Of a stretch of 64,000 nucleotides of DNA, positions 34,896 to 46,910 are shown piece by piece. The DNA lies in assembly GCA_950295325.1 (NCBI GenBank), contig OX485805.1, positions 22,865,501 to 22,929,500 on the forward strand, written 5' to 3'. How positions within the stretch are numbered: the first letter of the stretch is position 1; each line of letters opens with the position of its first letter. Below the pieces are notes generated by a model, which was given only the letters and a program-made list of their open reading frames with translations, ran no database searches and was not told the DNA's origin. The translations under genes were made by a program, and so were the position numbers. The stretch comes from Polytrichum commune (lineage: Eukaryota; Streptophyta; Polytrichopsida; Polytrichales; Polytrichaceae).

Positions 34896-37800
34896 TCTTT
34901 TTGTTATAAAACTTTCATGGCCGTTTAGACAACACAACTACTTGCAGCTTTGAGACCACCGTCAATCACAACCTAAGATATTTTTATGGTTAAACACATG
35001 GTTTCCACTAATGTCACTTATTTATGTGGTTTACAATTTGGAGTTACGTGTTTGCTATAAGTTATTATTTATTGAGAGTAGCCTCAAATTTTCCCAAGCA
35101 ACTTAGATAAATAGATAGAAGCACCTTCTTCCTAAGGAAACAAGCATAAGTAAGAGTCTTTATGACTTGGATTGCCTTGGTATCCTTAACACATGTGAAG
35201 GTTGCTTGGGTAGGAATGTTTTGGGTTGGGATTTTGAGTGTGAGGTTGTGTGCTATAAGGTTAGAGTTGCCTCAAGTGAGGGTTGTACGTGATGGAGAGT
35301 GTATGGCCTTTGTATTATGAATGTTTGGGTTTCAAAACCTTGAGAGGTGGCAATGAGTGACATGGGGTAATATAGCGCTATCACTTATCATTACTTCCAA
35401 ATATTTGAGTTTGATTGATTGAACTAAGGGGGTACATGTCTCCATTGTTCATAAGTAACTAATATCATGTTCCTTGATGCGCATCCTAGCTATTTATGAT
35501 ATTTGGGATAAAAGCGATACTTTCAATGAAAGTATTTTAAAAACACATAGCTCCAAATGGTAAACCATGCCAATAGATGATATTGGTGGAGTTGTATATG
35601 AAGAGTGATTTAATCTCACTGGTAATAGTCGTCCAAAATATGTGGAGTGAAGACTATGCTCCATGTGGTTAATCACCATGAGTCTGGTAATCCAAGCTAA
35701 CATAATACTATCTTGGGTTCACCAATTAATAGTACAATCCAAAAATAACATTAGCTTCTATTCCCTCTCAAGCCCCAAACCTAAAATCAACGATAGTGTT
35801 TTATTTGTGAACCAACTTACCATTAACCACAACAATAAATTTGCGAACTACAAATGTAATCAAGGTATAAATATATGCTTGTGGTTGATTGTGATGGTTA
35901 AACATAACCACGAATATCATCTATAACCACACCAAATTAACTCAAACTCTTTCAACATAGAGGGTGCTTTATCAAGCTACCCCAAGGTTTTCTACCACTC
36001 TAACCTACCATAGTGTACGAACGCCTCCCACACGATTAGATGGACCATTTGCATTGCCCACCAATCCTAATTGAAAACAAATGCATTTCTCTATTCCACA
36101 AATCCTTTGCGATGCTCTTATCAAACAAGAATTGGAACACACTAAAGGACTGCCTAGGGCCTTGATATGACCCCTTGGAAAATAACCTCCCCATCATGTT
36201 AGCATCGTATCTCCAAAGCTTTATGTGTAAGAGGACATTCAAAGAATATGTAATATCCATATTCACGGTAATACCATATTTACAATGCAAGTACATGGTT
36301 AGAGATCCTCCTATGCCCCTTGTTGATTGCAACGTCTTTTTGAAAGATAGACCAAGAGGAAAGCAACTTCCTTTGGATCTTAAGCTTGTGCCAAACAAAG
36401 TGCCAATGAAGGAGGGAAGTAGCCTCAACTTCACCTCAAGTTGGGTGGTACTTGATCCTACCATTTCTCATTGATTGGCTTGAGCAACTCCGTCCTTCAT
36501 AGTTGACCAAGTTCTCCCCATATTGGAATAGTCTCCATGTACTTCAAGAAGGCTTTACCATCTACCCACCGCCACCTTAACATGTCAAATGAAAGATCAT
36601 TCGTCTTCCTCGAAAATACGTGAAAACCTTGTTTCTTTTGATCACATGTAGTGGTACCAACTTTGGACCTACGCCATCAAACCACCAAAATTTGCATCCT
36701 CCTCAAGATCACTAAAGTAGCTCTATGTGGAGATATGTGCTCCCACCTTGATGTTGGATTCTTTTTTAGAGTATGGTTACCAATGTTGACCCAACCACAC
36801 TGAAAATAACAAAGGTGTGTGGCTTTCAAAACCCAAGAGGGGTGATCATCGCCATGATATTGGTAGAGACCAATTTCGATTGCTAAGAAGAGTTGGGGTC
36901 TAATGGGGAGGCATGGTTTTGTTGCCTAGTGATTGTTCAATCGTTGAAACATGGGAAGTGGATTTCCCCTCGCTTTGGGTTCAAAGGTGGCTACAAGATG
37001 TGGCACCGTGTTAAGCAACCATGGCATGTGATCGTGATCATGGTGGGATTGTTCATCTCTTACACATGTTGAAAAAGTCTCCAACTTTCAACTTTGGTGA
37101 TGCCTGGATCACCGAGAACTCAAGTTTGAAGTTATTTAGAACAAAACTGTTAACAATAGAACTTGGAGGTTGGATTGATTGGACAACAAGGGGAGAGTGC
37201 TATCATGTGAAAAGTGAGCGGTGAGGGCAAATATTTGGAATCACATCCAATAGTATCCTATACCCATGGTATTTTGCCACAAATAATAAAAACTCTTTAA
37301 TAACTAAATAATACGAGTGGAAATGTGTTTAAATATTTTTGTTAGATTCAACATTCAATTCTTCAAAACATAAAAAATGAAATGTAAGCACATTCCAAGT
37401 GATGAGCATGATTTAGATTTTTATTAGAATTTATGTAGGTTTGAAATGTGAATTGATGGCGTCATTTTGGGAGAACATAACTTAAGTTTTTGGGCATAGA
37501 TGGAAGTATAAGAGAAATTGCTCACATGAATCAATGTCCACTGGTTGTGGTAATTTAGAAGGAATCCCAAGATCCAAACATTGTTACACAACTTGAAGTT
37601 ATTATCCGAGTTATTATCACTTTGATTGTAAAGAAATTATCATAACGAAGTTGTTTGAACACATGGAGAAAATGGATATAAGGAAAAAATGTCAATTACA
37701 CACATAATACAATGGTCATTATGTCATTAATGAAGATGCAAAATTACAACCATTCCATATCACACACTCACACAAACACCTTTGTAGCCATAAACTAATT

Positions 37801-39341
37801 TAGCCTAATCATGAAGATCAAAGCACCATCTACCTCGTCATATATGAATGGGTGACAACCAATTTGTATAAACCTATGGCCAGAGACCAAAATCGTCGAC
37901 TGTGTCATGATTTGAGTGACACCCTTTGCATTTGGAGGCTTAACCATCAAACTTGGAGGAGAAATCATACCAAATTTTATTTTTTTGGTAGAATGATATT
38001 GTAAATGTTAGACTTTAAGTGGGCACTTCTTAACCTATGGATGTCAAATAATTAGGAAAATTTGGAGAAATGGGTAAATTACCTACTCAATCAATTTTGC
38101 CTTGCCACCTTCTTGACATGCTCTTTGTTGGAATTGACGGAGGCGGCAATTAGAGTTCCACCCAAACTAGGTGTTGGTATTATATTGCACAATGATGATA
38201 GGATGACATCGATCACTATAGAGTTTTCCTTGTACACGACTAGATGGCAGCTACTATGTCTACAAGCATGAATGGAGGCACCTAGTAATTAATGTTGAGA
38301 TAACATGAAATTTGCGCAAGCCATGAACAAAGCTATAGTGAAATCCATGTGGCTTGAAACACCTTGAAACTATGAGAGATACCAACATATAGATGCATTA
38401 GCATCAAGGACAAATGAATTAAACGTTATTATAGTCCTACATCTTTAATATTACACTTTTCGGAAACGAGAAAACTGTCGTATTATCTAGGTGTGTCATA
38501 TTCAATAATATGACAAATTGGAACTCTTTGTCATAATACAAAGTACATCATCAAAAGACACATAAGATATTTTGCCACATAAAATAATTCTTTCAAATGT
38601 CTTTACAAATATGCAAATTTCATTCATGAAATCTATGCAGTCGTGAAGAAGACAATAATAGTCCACTAATGTTGCCACTTCAAAATTAGCAACATATATC
38701 TTGTTGAGCTTCTCTAATATAACATGTACTTTCATTGTGAATGCAATGGTAAACTATGATGGGTTGTCCATAATCAATGCAACTAACAATTAAGCATGAT
38801 GTTGAACATATGATAGTTTCAGAGTAGGTGGAGGCCTCTCATCAACATCTAAAGAGTTTAATGGCATTGCATTAAGGTCAAAACTAGGTGGCTTTATTCT
38901 TTATCCCAAGGCCATATCAACCATATCCAACCTACAAGATTTAATGAGTCTCTTGATTAGGTCTTGAATAGAGAACCTAGTTCCCTTGTTTTTCTTCGTT
39001 TTTAACCCCATTTTACATTAAATTTTATTTTACCCACATTTCATGTGTGAAAGTTACATAGAATTTAACCAACTATGTACTTATACTTGTGTGGGATCCT
39101 CCATATATGCATTTATTACCTCTATACAATGACATTTTGGGGGTCCACAAGTGTCGTATTAATAACATCACAATCATATCATAGAGTTAGATTTTTACTA
39201 GAAAGCTTTGTTTGCAAAATTTGTGTCATTATATCAAGGTTGTTGTATTATCAAGTGTCATATCGAAGAGGTAGGACTATATGGCCTTAATTGGGATTTG
39301 CAATGATTCATAAGTTTTCTCTCTACCACCTCTCTGTGGCA
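34896..39341. other. Long intergenic stretch, nothing firmly recognised
   Basis: AT-rich, CpG-poor. The longest frames overlap on both strands at 36036-36474 (142 codons minus, 99 plus) without any domain I know. A short frame at 38062-38271 starts MEKWVNYLLNQFC and is also unknown. No element ends or tandem arrays were found by eye. Confidence 0.5.
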
Positions 39342-39834
39342 CTACATGCATGCCGATGTGATAGCATAGTAAATTTCCAAGGCCTTCACATCCATCTCAA
39401 ACTCTGCACATTTCTTTTTGAAAACTAAATTCGATTTGGGCTTTGAACGGAGAAACATTATGATGTAAAACCTCAAGTCTATGTAGCAGATCCTACCATT
39501 GATGGTGGTTGCATGTAACCACTTCGACATTGGAATACATTGAAGAGGAAAACCCTAAAGTATCAAATGTATCAAGGTTTAGAAGCAATTTTGTCAAATA
39601 TGTCTCAAGAGGACAACACAATGACAACTCGTTGAAACCCCACCGATTTTTTTTCAATACGAAATCATAGGAGGCCACAAATGTCCTTATATTAGAGTTA
39701 TCCATTAATTCAACCGGAGTTTTGGTAGGGAGTTGGTTGTTTGGCATGCATAACTTTCCATGTTTGGTAAGTTTTTCGTGCATGCTTGGAGTCAATGTTG
39801 AGGTTTGAACGAAGGACATTCCATATTGGTTCAT
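39342..39834 (-). pseudogene. Frameshifted gene fragment of unknown family
   Basis: Two minus-strand frames join across an overlap near 39493-39530: MNQYGMSFVQ…SSMYSN (39834 to 39493), then MSKWLHATTINGRICYIDLR…VFKKKCAEFEMDVKALEI (39530 to 39342). The text is balanced in composition, charged and long for AT-rich DNA, which suggests real ancestry as protein. One frameshift separates the halves. The first 45 residues are encoded by the left arm of the palindrome at 39699-40026. I recognise no domain. Confidence 0.4.
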
Positions 39835-40026
39835 TGGGTATCAAACTCATTTTGGCATCTCTTGGCATGCCAAAATGAGTTTGATACCCAATGAACCAAT
39901 ATGGAATGTCCTTCGTTCAAACCTCCACATTGACTCCAAACATGCACCCAAAACTTACCAAACATGGAAAGTTATGCATGCCAAACAACCAACTCCCTAC
40001 TAAAACTCCAGTTGAATTAATGGATA
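39699..40026. repeat. Large palindrome: two 160-bp arms, 8-bp spacer, ~96% identity
   Basis: Left arm 39699-39858 and right arm 39867-40026 are reverse complements of equal length with six mismatches and no indel. The arms encode the same peptide start on opposite strands (MNQYGMSFVQTSTLTP…PNNQLPTKTPVELMD), reading outward: minus strand from 39834 and plus strand from 39891. This is an inverted duplication of a coding fragment. A transcript through it would fold into one long stem. Confidence 0.95.
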
Positions 40027-40067
40027 TTTCTATTGTCTCCAACATATTTCTTTCTAGGGAAAAATAA
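39891..40067 (+). pseudogene. Mirror copy of the coding fragment in the right palindrome arm
   Basis: A 58-codon plus frame repeats the first ~44 residues of the minus-strand frame (with NMHPK for SMHEK), then leaves the arm at DISIVSNIF and stops at 40067. It is the duplicate end of the same unknown protein and unlikely to be functional by itself. The frame has stayed open since the duplication, which may just reflect its youth. Confidence 0.5.
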
Positions 40068-40689
40068 ATTCAAGGGGCCATCATCAATGAGATATGCAAA
40101 ATCAAATTGAAACATAATTTTAGTATTCTTTTGCTTGTGGTTGTTCCAAGGAGGGATGATATATGAAGACGATGAAACATTAGGCTTATGAAGACCTTCT
40201 AGCAAATATGCACTAAAAATATCAAATCCTTGAAAGGTACAAGCCACTAAAGAAACCCAATTTCACATATTGCCTAAACAATGAAGACATGTTATCTTTG
40301 TGCCAAAAGTGAAAATAGGATGATTATGGAAATTTTCAATTTGTTAATTTTTATGAGAAATATTGTTCAAATGGTAGAGAAACATATTAAAGTCACTATA
40401 AAGCAACCTTGGGCATTTGATAATTACTCAAAAAAAAGAATATTATATCTTGATACCGAGACTACAAATCTTACATTTTTGGGCATTCCAAAGATCATTA
40501 TTGATGTTATGTATTTTCTTTTTATCAAGATGTTTCCAACTGATCTAAACAATGAACAACCAACATTTCTTGGTGTTTCCCAAAAAACATGTAAGGATGA
40601 TATTTTGTTGTCCTGGATCCCAAACAATACATATCAAGATGTTGGACTTTTATACTCTCAAATAACAAACAAATCACTAATTTGATCAA
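40068..40689. other. Intergenic DNA with an anonymous 134-codon frame
   Basis: A plus frame at 40281-40685 (MKTCYLCAKSENRMI…) is rich in Ile, Asn, Phe and Lys as AT-rich DNA would give, and overlaps two minus frames. No domain is recognised, so it is not called as a gene. Confidence 0.4.
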
Positions 40690-41590
40690 GTTTCCCCCAA
40701 ATGACCCCAACACCGCTTCCCATGGGTGTAGAATAAATCACAAAAAAATGACTAATTTGTGCCTTGAATTCAAAGTACTAGCGTTTGAGATTTTGCCATT
40801 TTTTCTCACAAATATTTTTTACTTAGATTTGGTCCAATGGGCTCCAAACAACCCTAGTAGCAATTCTAAGCGTTGTAGAGTAAACGGCAAAAAATGACCA
40901 ATATGTGTCTTGGATCTGAAACACTAAATTTTAATCATTTTCCATTTCTACTTGCAAAAAAATGACCAATTTGTATGTCAAATCACAAACACTAAAATTC
41001 AATATTTTTCCTTTTTTTTTCTCAAAAAAATATTTGAATTAGATGTGGTCAAATGGGCTTCAAGTGATCCCAACATCATTTCTCACATGGTCTAGAATTA
41101 ATCGCAAAAAATGACCAATTTGTGTCTCCGATTCAAGTAACTAAAATTTAAATTTTTTCGGGTTCTTCTCACAAAAAATATTTGAACTAAATTCGGTTCA
41201 AAGGGCTCCAAATGACCCCAACAATGCCTCTTAAGGGTCTAGAATAAATTGCCAAGAATGAAAAAAATTGTATGTCGGATTACAAACACTAATATTAAAA
41301 AAAATAAAAATTCTTCATCCAATAAACATTTGAATTAGATTAGGTCAAGTGGGCTTCAAATGACCCCAACAACACTTCTAAGGGGTCTGGAATGAATCCC
41401 AAAAAATGACCAATTTGTGTCTTGGATCCAAGACACTAAATATCAAGATTTTTCCATTTCTTCTCACAAAAAGCATTTGAAGTAGATTTGGTCAAGTTGT
41501 TTTCCCCAAGGTTTAGAATTAGTTGTGAAAAATGACCAATTTGTGTCTTAGATCCAAGACCCTAAATTTCAATATTTTGGAAATCTATTT
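40690..41590. repeat. Degenerate tandem repeat, ~147-bp unit, about six copies
   Basis: AATGACCAATTTGTGTC-like words recur at 40749, 40895, 40973, 41112, 41259, 41407 and 41533; the common spacing is 139-148 bp (one unit is internally deleted, 78 bp). Each unit runs TTTTTCTCACAAAAA, TTTGAATTAGAT, GGTCAAATGGGCTTCAA, TGACCCCAACA, GGGTCTAGAAT, then the word above and ACACTAAA. Divergence is high, so this is an old array. Confidence 0.85.
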
Positions 41591-42585
41591 TAAGAAATAA
41601 ATTTGGAGTTTAATAAGGTTTTTATTCTCTTAAAAATCAAGAAAAAAAAAGTGAATTCAGTATTTCGATGCCAAAATACTAAATTGGTTTTTATTTTATT
41701 TTTTTCCCTTCTCTTGAGGATATGTTGAATTTAATGTGGGCAAGTGGTGTCCAAAATGATCCTTGTAACACTCACTAAGGTTGTAGGAAAGGTCTTCCAA
41801 CATGATTCTTGTGACTCGATGTTGAGTAAGTTTTTGTTTTTGGTTAGTTGGTTTTGTTTTCTTCTTCTTTTTCTTTTTTTCTTTTTTCACGTGCAATGAT
41901 GGCTAAATTGGTGTGACATGGGGAGTCAACCCTACCCCCACTATTTGATGGTTTATGCTGGGGGAGCCTTCACCCTAACCACACCATTTGAGTCATGCAT
42001 GCACACTCCAAGCACACATGTGAGGGCTTCTCTAAATATGCATTATGTCCATATTACTTACATATAAGCTCATGGATTAATTATACTATTTTTGCTACTA
42101 GAAGATGGTTTCTCGTGTGTCTCCAAATGTTTATGTAGTGTAAGATTCAACCTCTAGATAGGACCATGTATATTGAGCAAGAAATGTACTTTATAGATGG
42201 AGATGTGTCTTAAATAATTGTGATGCAAACAAATAATAATGAGGATGCTTTTATTTAGAAATTGTTGTCCTTGTTCATTTAGAGTTATAGGTCTTTCTAA
42301 ATCCAAGATGCAAGCTTCTAGTATCATTTTAACATTGAGTTTGACATGTCCATGGTTCAAATTCCAAGTGTCATCATTATTAATTTGGATTTTTCTTTTT
42401 CTTTTTCTTTTATGCAAGACATGACCGTAGACGTGCATAAATGCCAACATGCAACCTTGCATAATTGGTCCACAAGAAGAGGCTCCAACAATCCAGGAGA
42501 CAAATATCTTGTCTTTACGAAGGCACATTGGATGATTTGATCCAAGCCTTCATGCAAATTGTGAATTATAAGTCATGGTTGGAAG
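41591..42585. other. Intergenic DNA with CT/T-rich tracts
   Basis: TTCTTTTT tracts at about 41858-41887 and (TTTTTC)n at 42390-42412. A 124-codon minus frame (42154-42528) crosses the second tract and has no recognisable domain. Confidence 0.45.
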
Positions 42586-43301
42586 TTGGGTCCACTAGTT
42601 GGCCATGATTCAACATCATTGAAGCTCAACCAATGTGGAGATCCATGGCCAATGGCCGTGGTCATGAAGTCTTATTTAAGGGTAGAAGGTCAAAAAATTA
42701 AGGATTGTGCCTTGGAGGGCACAAAGTTGTTTGATTCCATCAAATGGGAATTGGCTTGCCATCCAGTGCAAAGTGTGACTCACATTGACGCGACAAAGTG
42801 AATTATTCCATTCCTTGCCCAAATAGTAAGGCAAAAAAATGATTATAAATAAATAAATTAAATCTAAAGGAGTCATTGAATTATGCAAGGCATGGTGTGG
42901 CACGTACCACATTGGTGTTGAAGATCAATGGCCCTAATTCCTAATGGCACATTATAAGGTTGTCACCCAACTCTACCAAGAGATATTGGGCAATGCAAGC
43001 CATTATAAGAACGTTGTGCAATGCCAAAGTGGGAACTAGCAAATGTGGCAACTATGCTCCAACATACAAAGAGAACAAGTTTTCTTCCACCAACAATGTT
43101 GAGGATGGATTTTGGTACGACCATGACAATGTCAAGTCTTGTGTGAGTAACAACAAAAATGAATATGTTATGGATTGGCCTATAGGACCCAACATTTGGC
43201 CATTGAAGGGAGGAATCAATATCTCAAGGGAGAAGGTATTTGGCACTAGTGTACACCCTATTCCAACTGCAGCAAAGGGAGGCAATTTTGCCTTGTTGTA
43301 G
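42586..43301 (+). pseudogene. Probable decayed coding region upstream of the SWIM-like fragment
   Basis: Two plus frames, 42586-42801 and 42960-43301, lie upstream of the SWIM-like fragment on the same strand but in different phases. The second reads RYWAMQAIIRTLCNAKV…GNYAPT…NVEDGFWYDHDN…NEYVMDWPIGPNIWPLKGG, a balanced, tryptophan-rich text unlikely by chance. They may be parts of one broken gene with the 43448-43780 piece. No domain is recognised, and no start or splice site can be fixed. Confidence 0.35.
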
Positions 43302-43447
43302 GCTCTCAGTAATTGGGACATTCCTTATACCTTGATTTCATTTTTGTATGCCACTAAACCTTGACGTGCATTCAACTTCCAATTTTTCATAGATAGTACA
43401 TCATAATCCAGTACCACCAAGAGCAAATCAAAAAAACAATAGGGAGG

Positions 43448-43780
43448 ATGACAAACTTATGGAGGGATACTATTGTTGTTGGAGCCACTACCATTCCGTA
43501 TTTAGGATTTGAAGATACCATCAACATCATCTCCGAGGAAAACAACTCCTAATGTGTCGCAACTGGTGACATCCCATAATGCACATGCCTAGACTTCATG
43601 AAATTGTCTTTCATGACTTTGGGCAATAGAGGAAAATGAGTGTATTGCAAACACTTGCACTGGTTTAGATTTCTATCCAAGGTGAATTACGACACCGACA
43701 AGATCATCCACACTCCAATACATGCCTACAACAAGATCATGCGACTATTTGAGGTTGTCATTGTTGTTGAACACATGTAG
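43448..43780 (+). pseudogene. Broken gene fragment with a SWIM-type zinc-binding signature
   Basis: One plus frame runs 110 codons with three in-frame stops (43550, 43577, 43637). It reads MTNLWRDTIVV…YLGFEDTINIISEENN, then CVATGDIP, CTCLDFMKL…GNRGK, VYCKHLHWFRFL and ends FEVVIVVEHM. CTC followed by YCKH fits the CxC…CxH pattern of SWIM domains, which bind zinc and occur in MULE/FAR1-type transposases and some plant proteins. The stop at 43637 sits where GKWVYC would be expected (TGG to TGA). It lies directly upstream of a LINE remnant. Parent gene not identified. Confidence 0.55.
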
Positions 43781-43789
43781 AGATGCTAA

Positions 43790-45170
43790 TATAGTTTTCA
43801 ACAAAATTGTACAAACCACCCAAAGAGACACACATATTCACAGACAACCTTAATAGCATATACCTAATCAACAACCACATCCAATACCCAACATCCCAAT
43901 ACCACCACCCAGATAGACTACTCATTGCAACCATTATACATCAAATATACTGGACCCCACATATGATCTATTTACACAAAGTGAGAGCACACACATGCAT
44001 TAAAGGCAATGAAATAGCGGATAAGCTAGCCAACGAGGGGACACTAAAAGAAAAACCAAACAATACACCACATATACACATAGCCCACCCTTCCTCATAC
44101 TGGCTAGCAAGCTGCCCAACAGCCACACATGATGGCGCCATTTGCAACCTCCGCACATTCATAACAAAAACCGTGAAACTTAATTAGCCAAAAGAAAACT
44201 CACATATGTAAACAAATGGTTAGCAAATAAACAAATCAACCAAAAACTCTTTAACTACTTTGGAAGAACGATCACGTGCCAGATACGCAAATCACCCAAA
44301 CTCTAAAATTTAGATACGCCCAATACATGGGTAATCGTAGAAAAAAATATATTTTGGCCCCTCAAATACCAAAACCCCAATTATACACTATGTCATAACA
44401 ACGATAGAGACTCATGGCCCCACTTACTATAAACATGTGAACAACCATATTTTTTCATTACAGGACTTCAAAACTACGAATTACAATGCACAACAAAGCA
44501 ATCCACTTCATTACTCAAACACTACAAGCCAATAAACACACTAGGTTCTTCACCTTGACAAATGCAGGTAATCTAAACAACCAACCCCCTAACCAAACAG
44601 TCCCATAATGGCTCTTTACATGCACATGCCCACAACAAATATGCCAATGCCAAGCCAAACTAAGACCAGACATACTGTGCATTATTGGAGCCCCCAACGA
44701 AACACAAACACCTATAACACCGTCCCCCAAATACACAGTCCAATTCATTGAATTCACATACTCTCATGATAGATTCCCAGAATAAGCCCTCACACACAAA
44801 CAAACCCCCTTATCACCATCACTGATGGAGTAAGAGGTGCTATACACGAGCACTCTATTGATCAATTAAACAAACTGAAAATTACAAAAGCCAACGTTAA
44901 AACCCTCAAGACAAGTATACACCAAAATGCCATCAAATACCTCACATACCTCGTCCTAAATAAGAGAAAATTAGATAAAAGACAACTCCATGTCCCCCCA
45001 CCCTAATGGAAAGGACTAACATGTAAAAACACTAGAGCCCACCTCCCAAAGGAGGCATAACACCCTATGTTGCATCACGCGACACCGCGATCAGTAAAGG
45101 GCTAACGCGCTCATATTCATGCCGGTATAACAGGACTGGCGTTATTTTTTCTTTTCATCATAACATTTCA
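43790..45170 (+). pseudogene. LINE remnant: RNase H domain to 3' end, degraded
   Basis: The frame 43807-44187 carries a ribonuclease H fold: FTDNLNSIYLIN (the second catalytic Asp region), then IYLHKVRAHTCIKGNEIADKLANEG, whose HKVRAHTxxxGNExAD is the classical RNase H C-terminal signature. After 44187 stops and frame shifts set in, but text continues: YTLCHNNDRDSWPHLL (Cys/His knuckle), NTLGSSP, VQFIEF near 44739, GVRGAIHEHSIDQLNKLK near 44838, NAIKYLTYLVLNKRKLDK near 44929, and GITPYVASRDTAISKGL near 45056. It ends with CCGGTATAACAGGACTGGCG and a T-rich tail near 45150. The 5' end is truncated just after the SWIM-like fragment. Same family as 24765-25640. Dead copy. Confidence 0.85.
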
Positions 45171-45403
45171 AAATGTAAGTTGATGACATTAATTATTTCT
45201 AGTCTACGTTGGTTGCACGCAATGATGTTTTGGAATATTAAAATAAAATCATCAATTGACTTAACAGTTTTCTAGTAGTCCATGGTAATAGGCCTCAGTC
45301 CGTTTTTAATTTTTGAAATGTTGATACTTTACAAGCGAATAAAATTAATAAACATAATACCAAAATTAAGTCATGACCCTTATATTTGACTTTATCGCTT
45401 ACG

Positions 45404-45496
45404 TGTTACTGCTCACTGCTCACTGCTCACTGCTCACATGCTACCACTCATTGCTCATTGCTCATTGCTCATCACTCATGTCTTAGCTTCCCTTGG
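45404..45496 (+). repeat. Heptamer minisatellite (CACTGCT)n / (CATTGCT)n
   Basis: Four CACTGCT units, a break (CACATGCTACCA), then four CATTGCT-type units. The break and flank are shared with the decayed, oppositely oriented relative at 10760-10829. It is not the plant telomere repeat TTTAGGG. Confidence 0.9.
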
Positions 45497-46071
45497 CAAT
45501 AAGGTATGGATCACCCACCTATACACTAGAGATTGCATGGCTCCTTCCAATAATGTGGAGGTTGATGCCTCCATTCTTCTTCTAGATGGTACATTCAACT
45601 TAGTTGACTAGCCAAAATACATTGTTTGAGCCATCCAACAACTTCATGATCCAATTTAACAATTTCTTCGGACCACCTCCCACCCACACACATTTGAAGT
45701 ACCAAATGCACAACATCAGGGCATGATTATAATAGGAGTCCTTCTTGCCAAAGGACTCTTATGGACATGAATCCAAATTGGCAAGAATTCCAAAGGTTAT
45801 GTTAGTGTTTAAGACTCTAGAATTTAAGTAGTAAATAGCCCTTGAACAACAATACTTGGATGTTGGTGTTGTTTGTGAGAATATTGTGGTAGAGTTATGT
45901 TTGCCTAATTTGTCATTTACATTTGATCTAGGGAACTGCAAACCTGACATTGTCTTGGTACTTTTAGATATAGGAAATATATAAAACATTCTTATATTAT
46001 GAATAAAAATGGCAGTACATCACAATCCTTGAACAAGACTAATATCATGTTCAATGGCTTAGGGCCAGTTT

Positions 46072-46140
46072 ACACTATGGACCATGAAGTCGGACCATAG
46101 AAAAGGGTCATCTTACACAAACACAATTCATGTTGTTTCC
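46072..46140. mobile_element. MITE, GGGCCACTTTACAC family (5' end fragment)
   Basis: CTTA followed by GGGCCAGTTTACACTATGG. No right end was found before the next element, so it is a truncated or strongly diverged copy. Confidence 0.5.
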
Positions 46141-46353
46141 AAGTGGTGGGTCGGTCCATTGAAGGCATGCCTCAAACACCCCGGTTCTGAAGGCATGCCT
46201 TTGACCCTGTACTTGGTGTTTCTCTTGTTGATGAAAAGTCTTTGGGTTTTGGGCCCTGCTTAACTTTAACTTTGACAGGCCCTTGCCAGGCTCACAAGCT
46301 TATTACCACCCTTATTACCACCCCTATTACCCCCCTTATTGCACCGCAACTAA

Positions 46354-46874
46354 TGCCCCCTTCCCACCTGACTTTAGTTAAGACCCAAAGTATTTCCTAA
46401 AAACCGGGTAAAGCTCCCTCGGTTATAGCGGAGGCATCCGACTATCCCAATGCACCTACAAGAACTTGCTCCGGAGATTTTCAAGTAGGTTTTAGTTAAG
46501 TAGCTTTCACACATGTTCATGGTTTTATCTACCAAGCAATGAATGTTGGGTAGTTTTTGTTCCATCCCCAAATGCCTTACTACTCACCTATCTTACCATC
46601 GGTTTTTGTTAATGGGGCTCCTCATGCCCTCATAGCTAAGACTAAAAAGCAACCAATCACAAGGGTGGGAGGCGACACTTTTAAGGCTCCTATATTCTTG
46701 CCTCATGTTTAGGTACCGATGGCAGGGTCGGTGGTTGAGGCTTAAAACCTCCACTTTTAAGCCATGCCACATCATTTGCCAACTAGGCTCGGCACTAGAT
46801 AATGTCGATGGTGTGAAGGCCGGTTTGTTAGAACCAACTTTTAGTCTTAGCTAAAGTCAGGTGGGAAGGGGGCA
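46354..46874. mobile_element. TGCCCCCTTCCCACC MITE (copy 1, complete, 521 bp)
   Basis: Left end TGCCCCCTTCCCACCTGACT, continuing TTAGTTAAGAC; the right end in reverse complement gives the same with one difference in this part. TAA duplications at 46351-46353 and 46875-46877. It serves as the empty-site reference for the nested locus 32092-34895. No coding content: its ORFs are by-products. Confidence 0.92.
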
Positions 46875-46910
46875 TAAGCACTGTTCCCGCACGATTTCCA
46901 CCCTATAATC

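Larger units (their letters stand above)
45171..46353. other. Intergenic DNA with minisatellites and a MITE end
   Basis: Holds the heptamer array (45404-45496), a MITE 5' end (46072) and a 12-bp TTATTACCACCC minisatellite of three to four units at 46300-46341. No gene seen. Confidence 0.55.

Noticed and set aside
36036-36474. 142-codon minus and 99-codon plus frames as a gene
   Set aside because: They overlap fully on opposite strands, show no domain or motif, and sit in CpG-poor intergenic DNA.
45404-45496. Telomere-like or interstitial telomeric repeat
   Set aside because: The heptamer is CACTGCT/CATTGCT, not TTTAGGG or a known plant variant.
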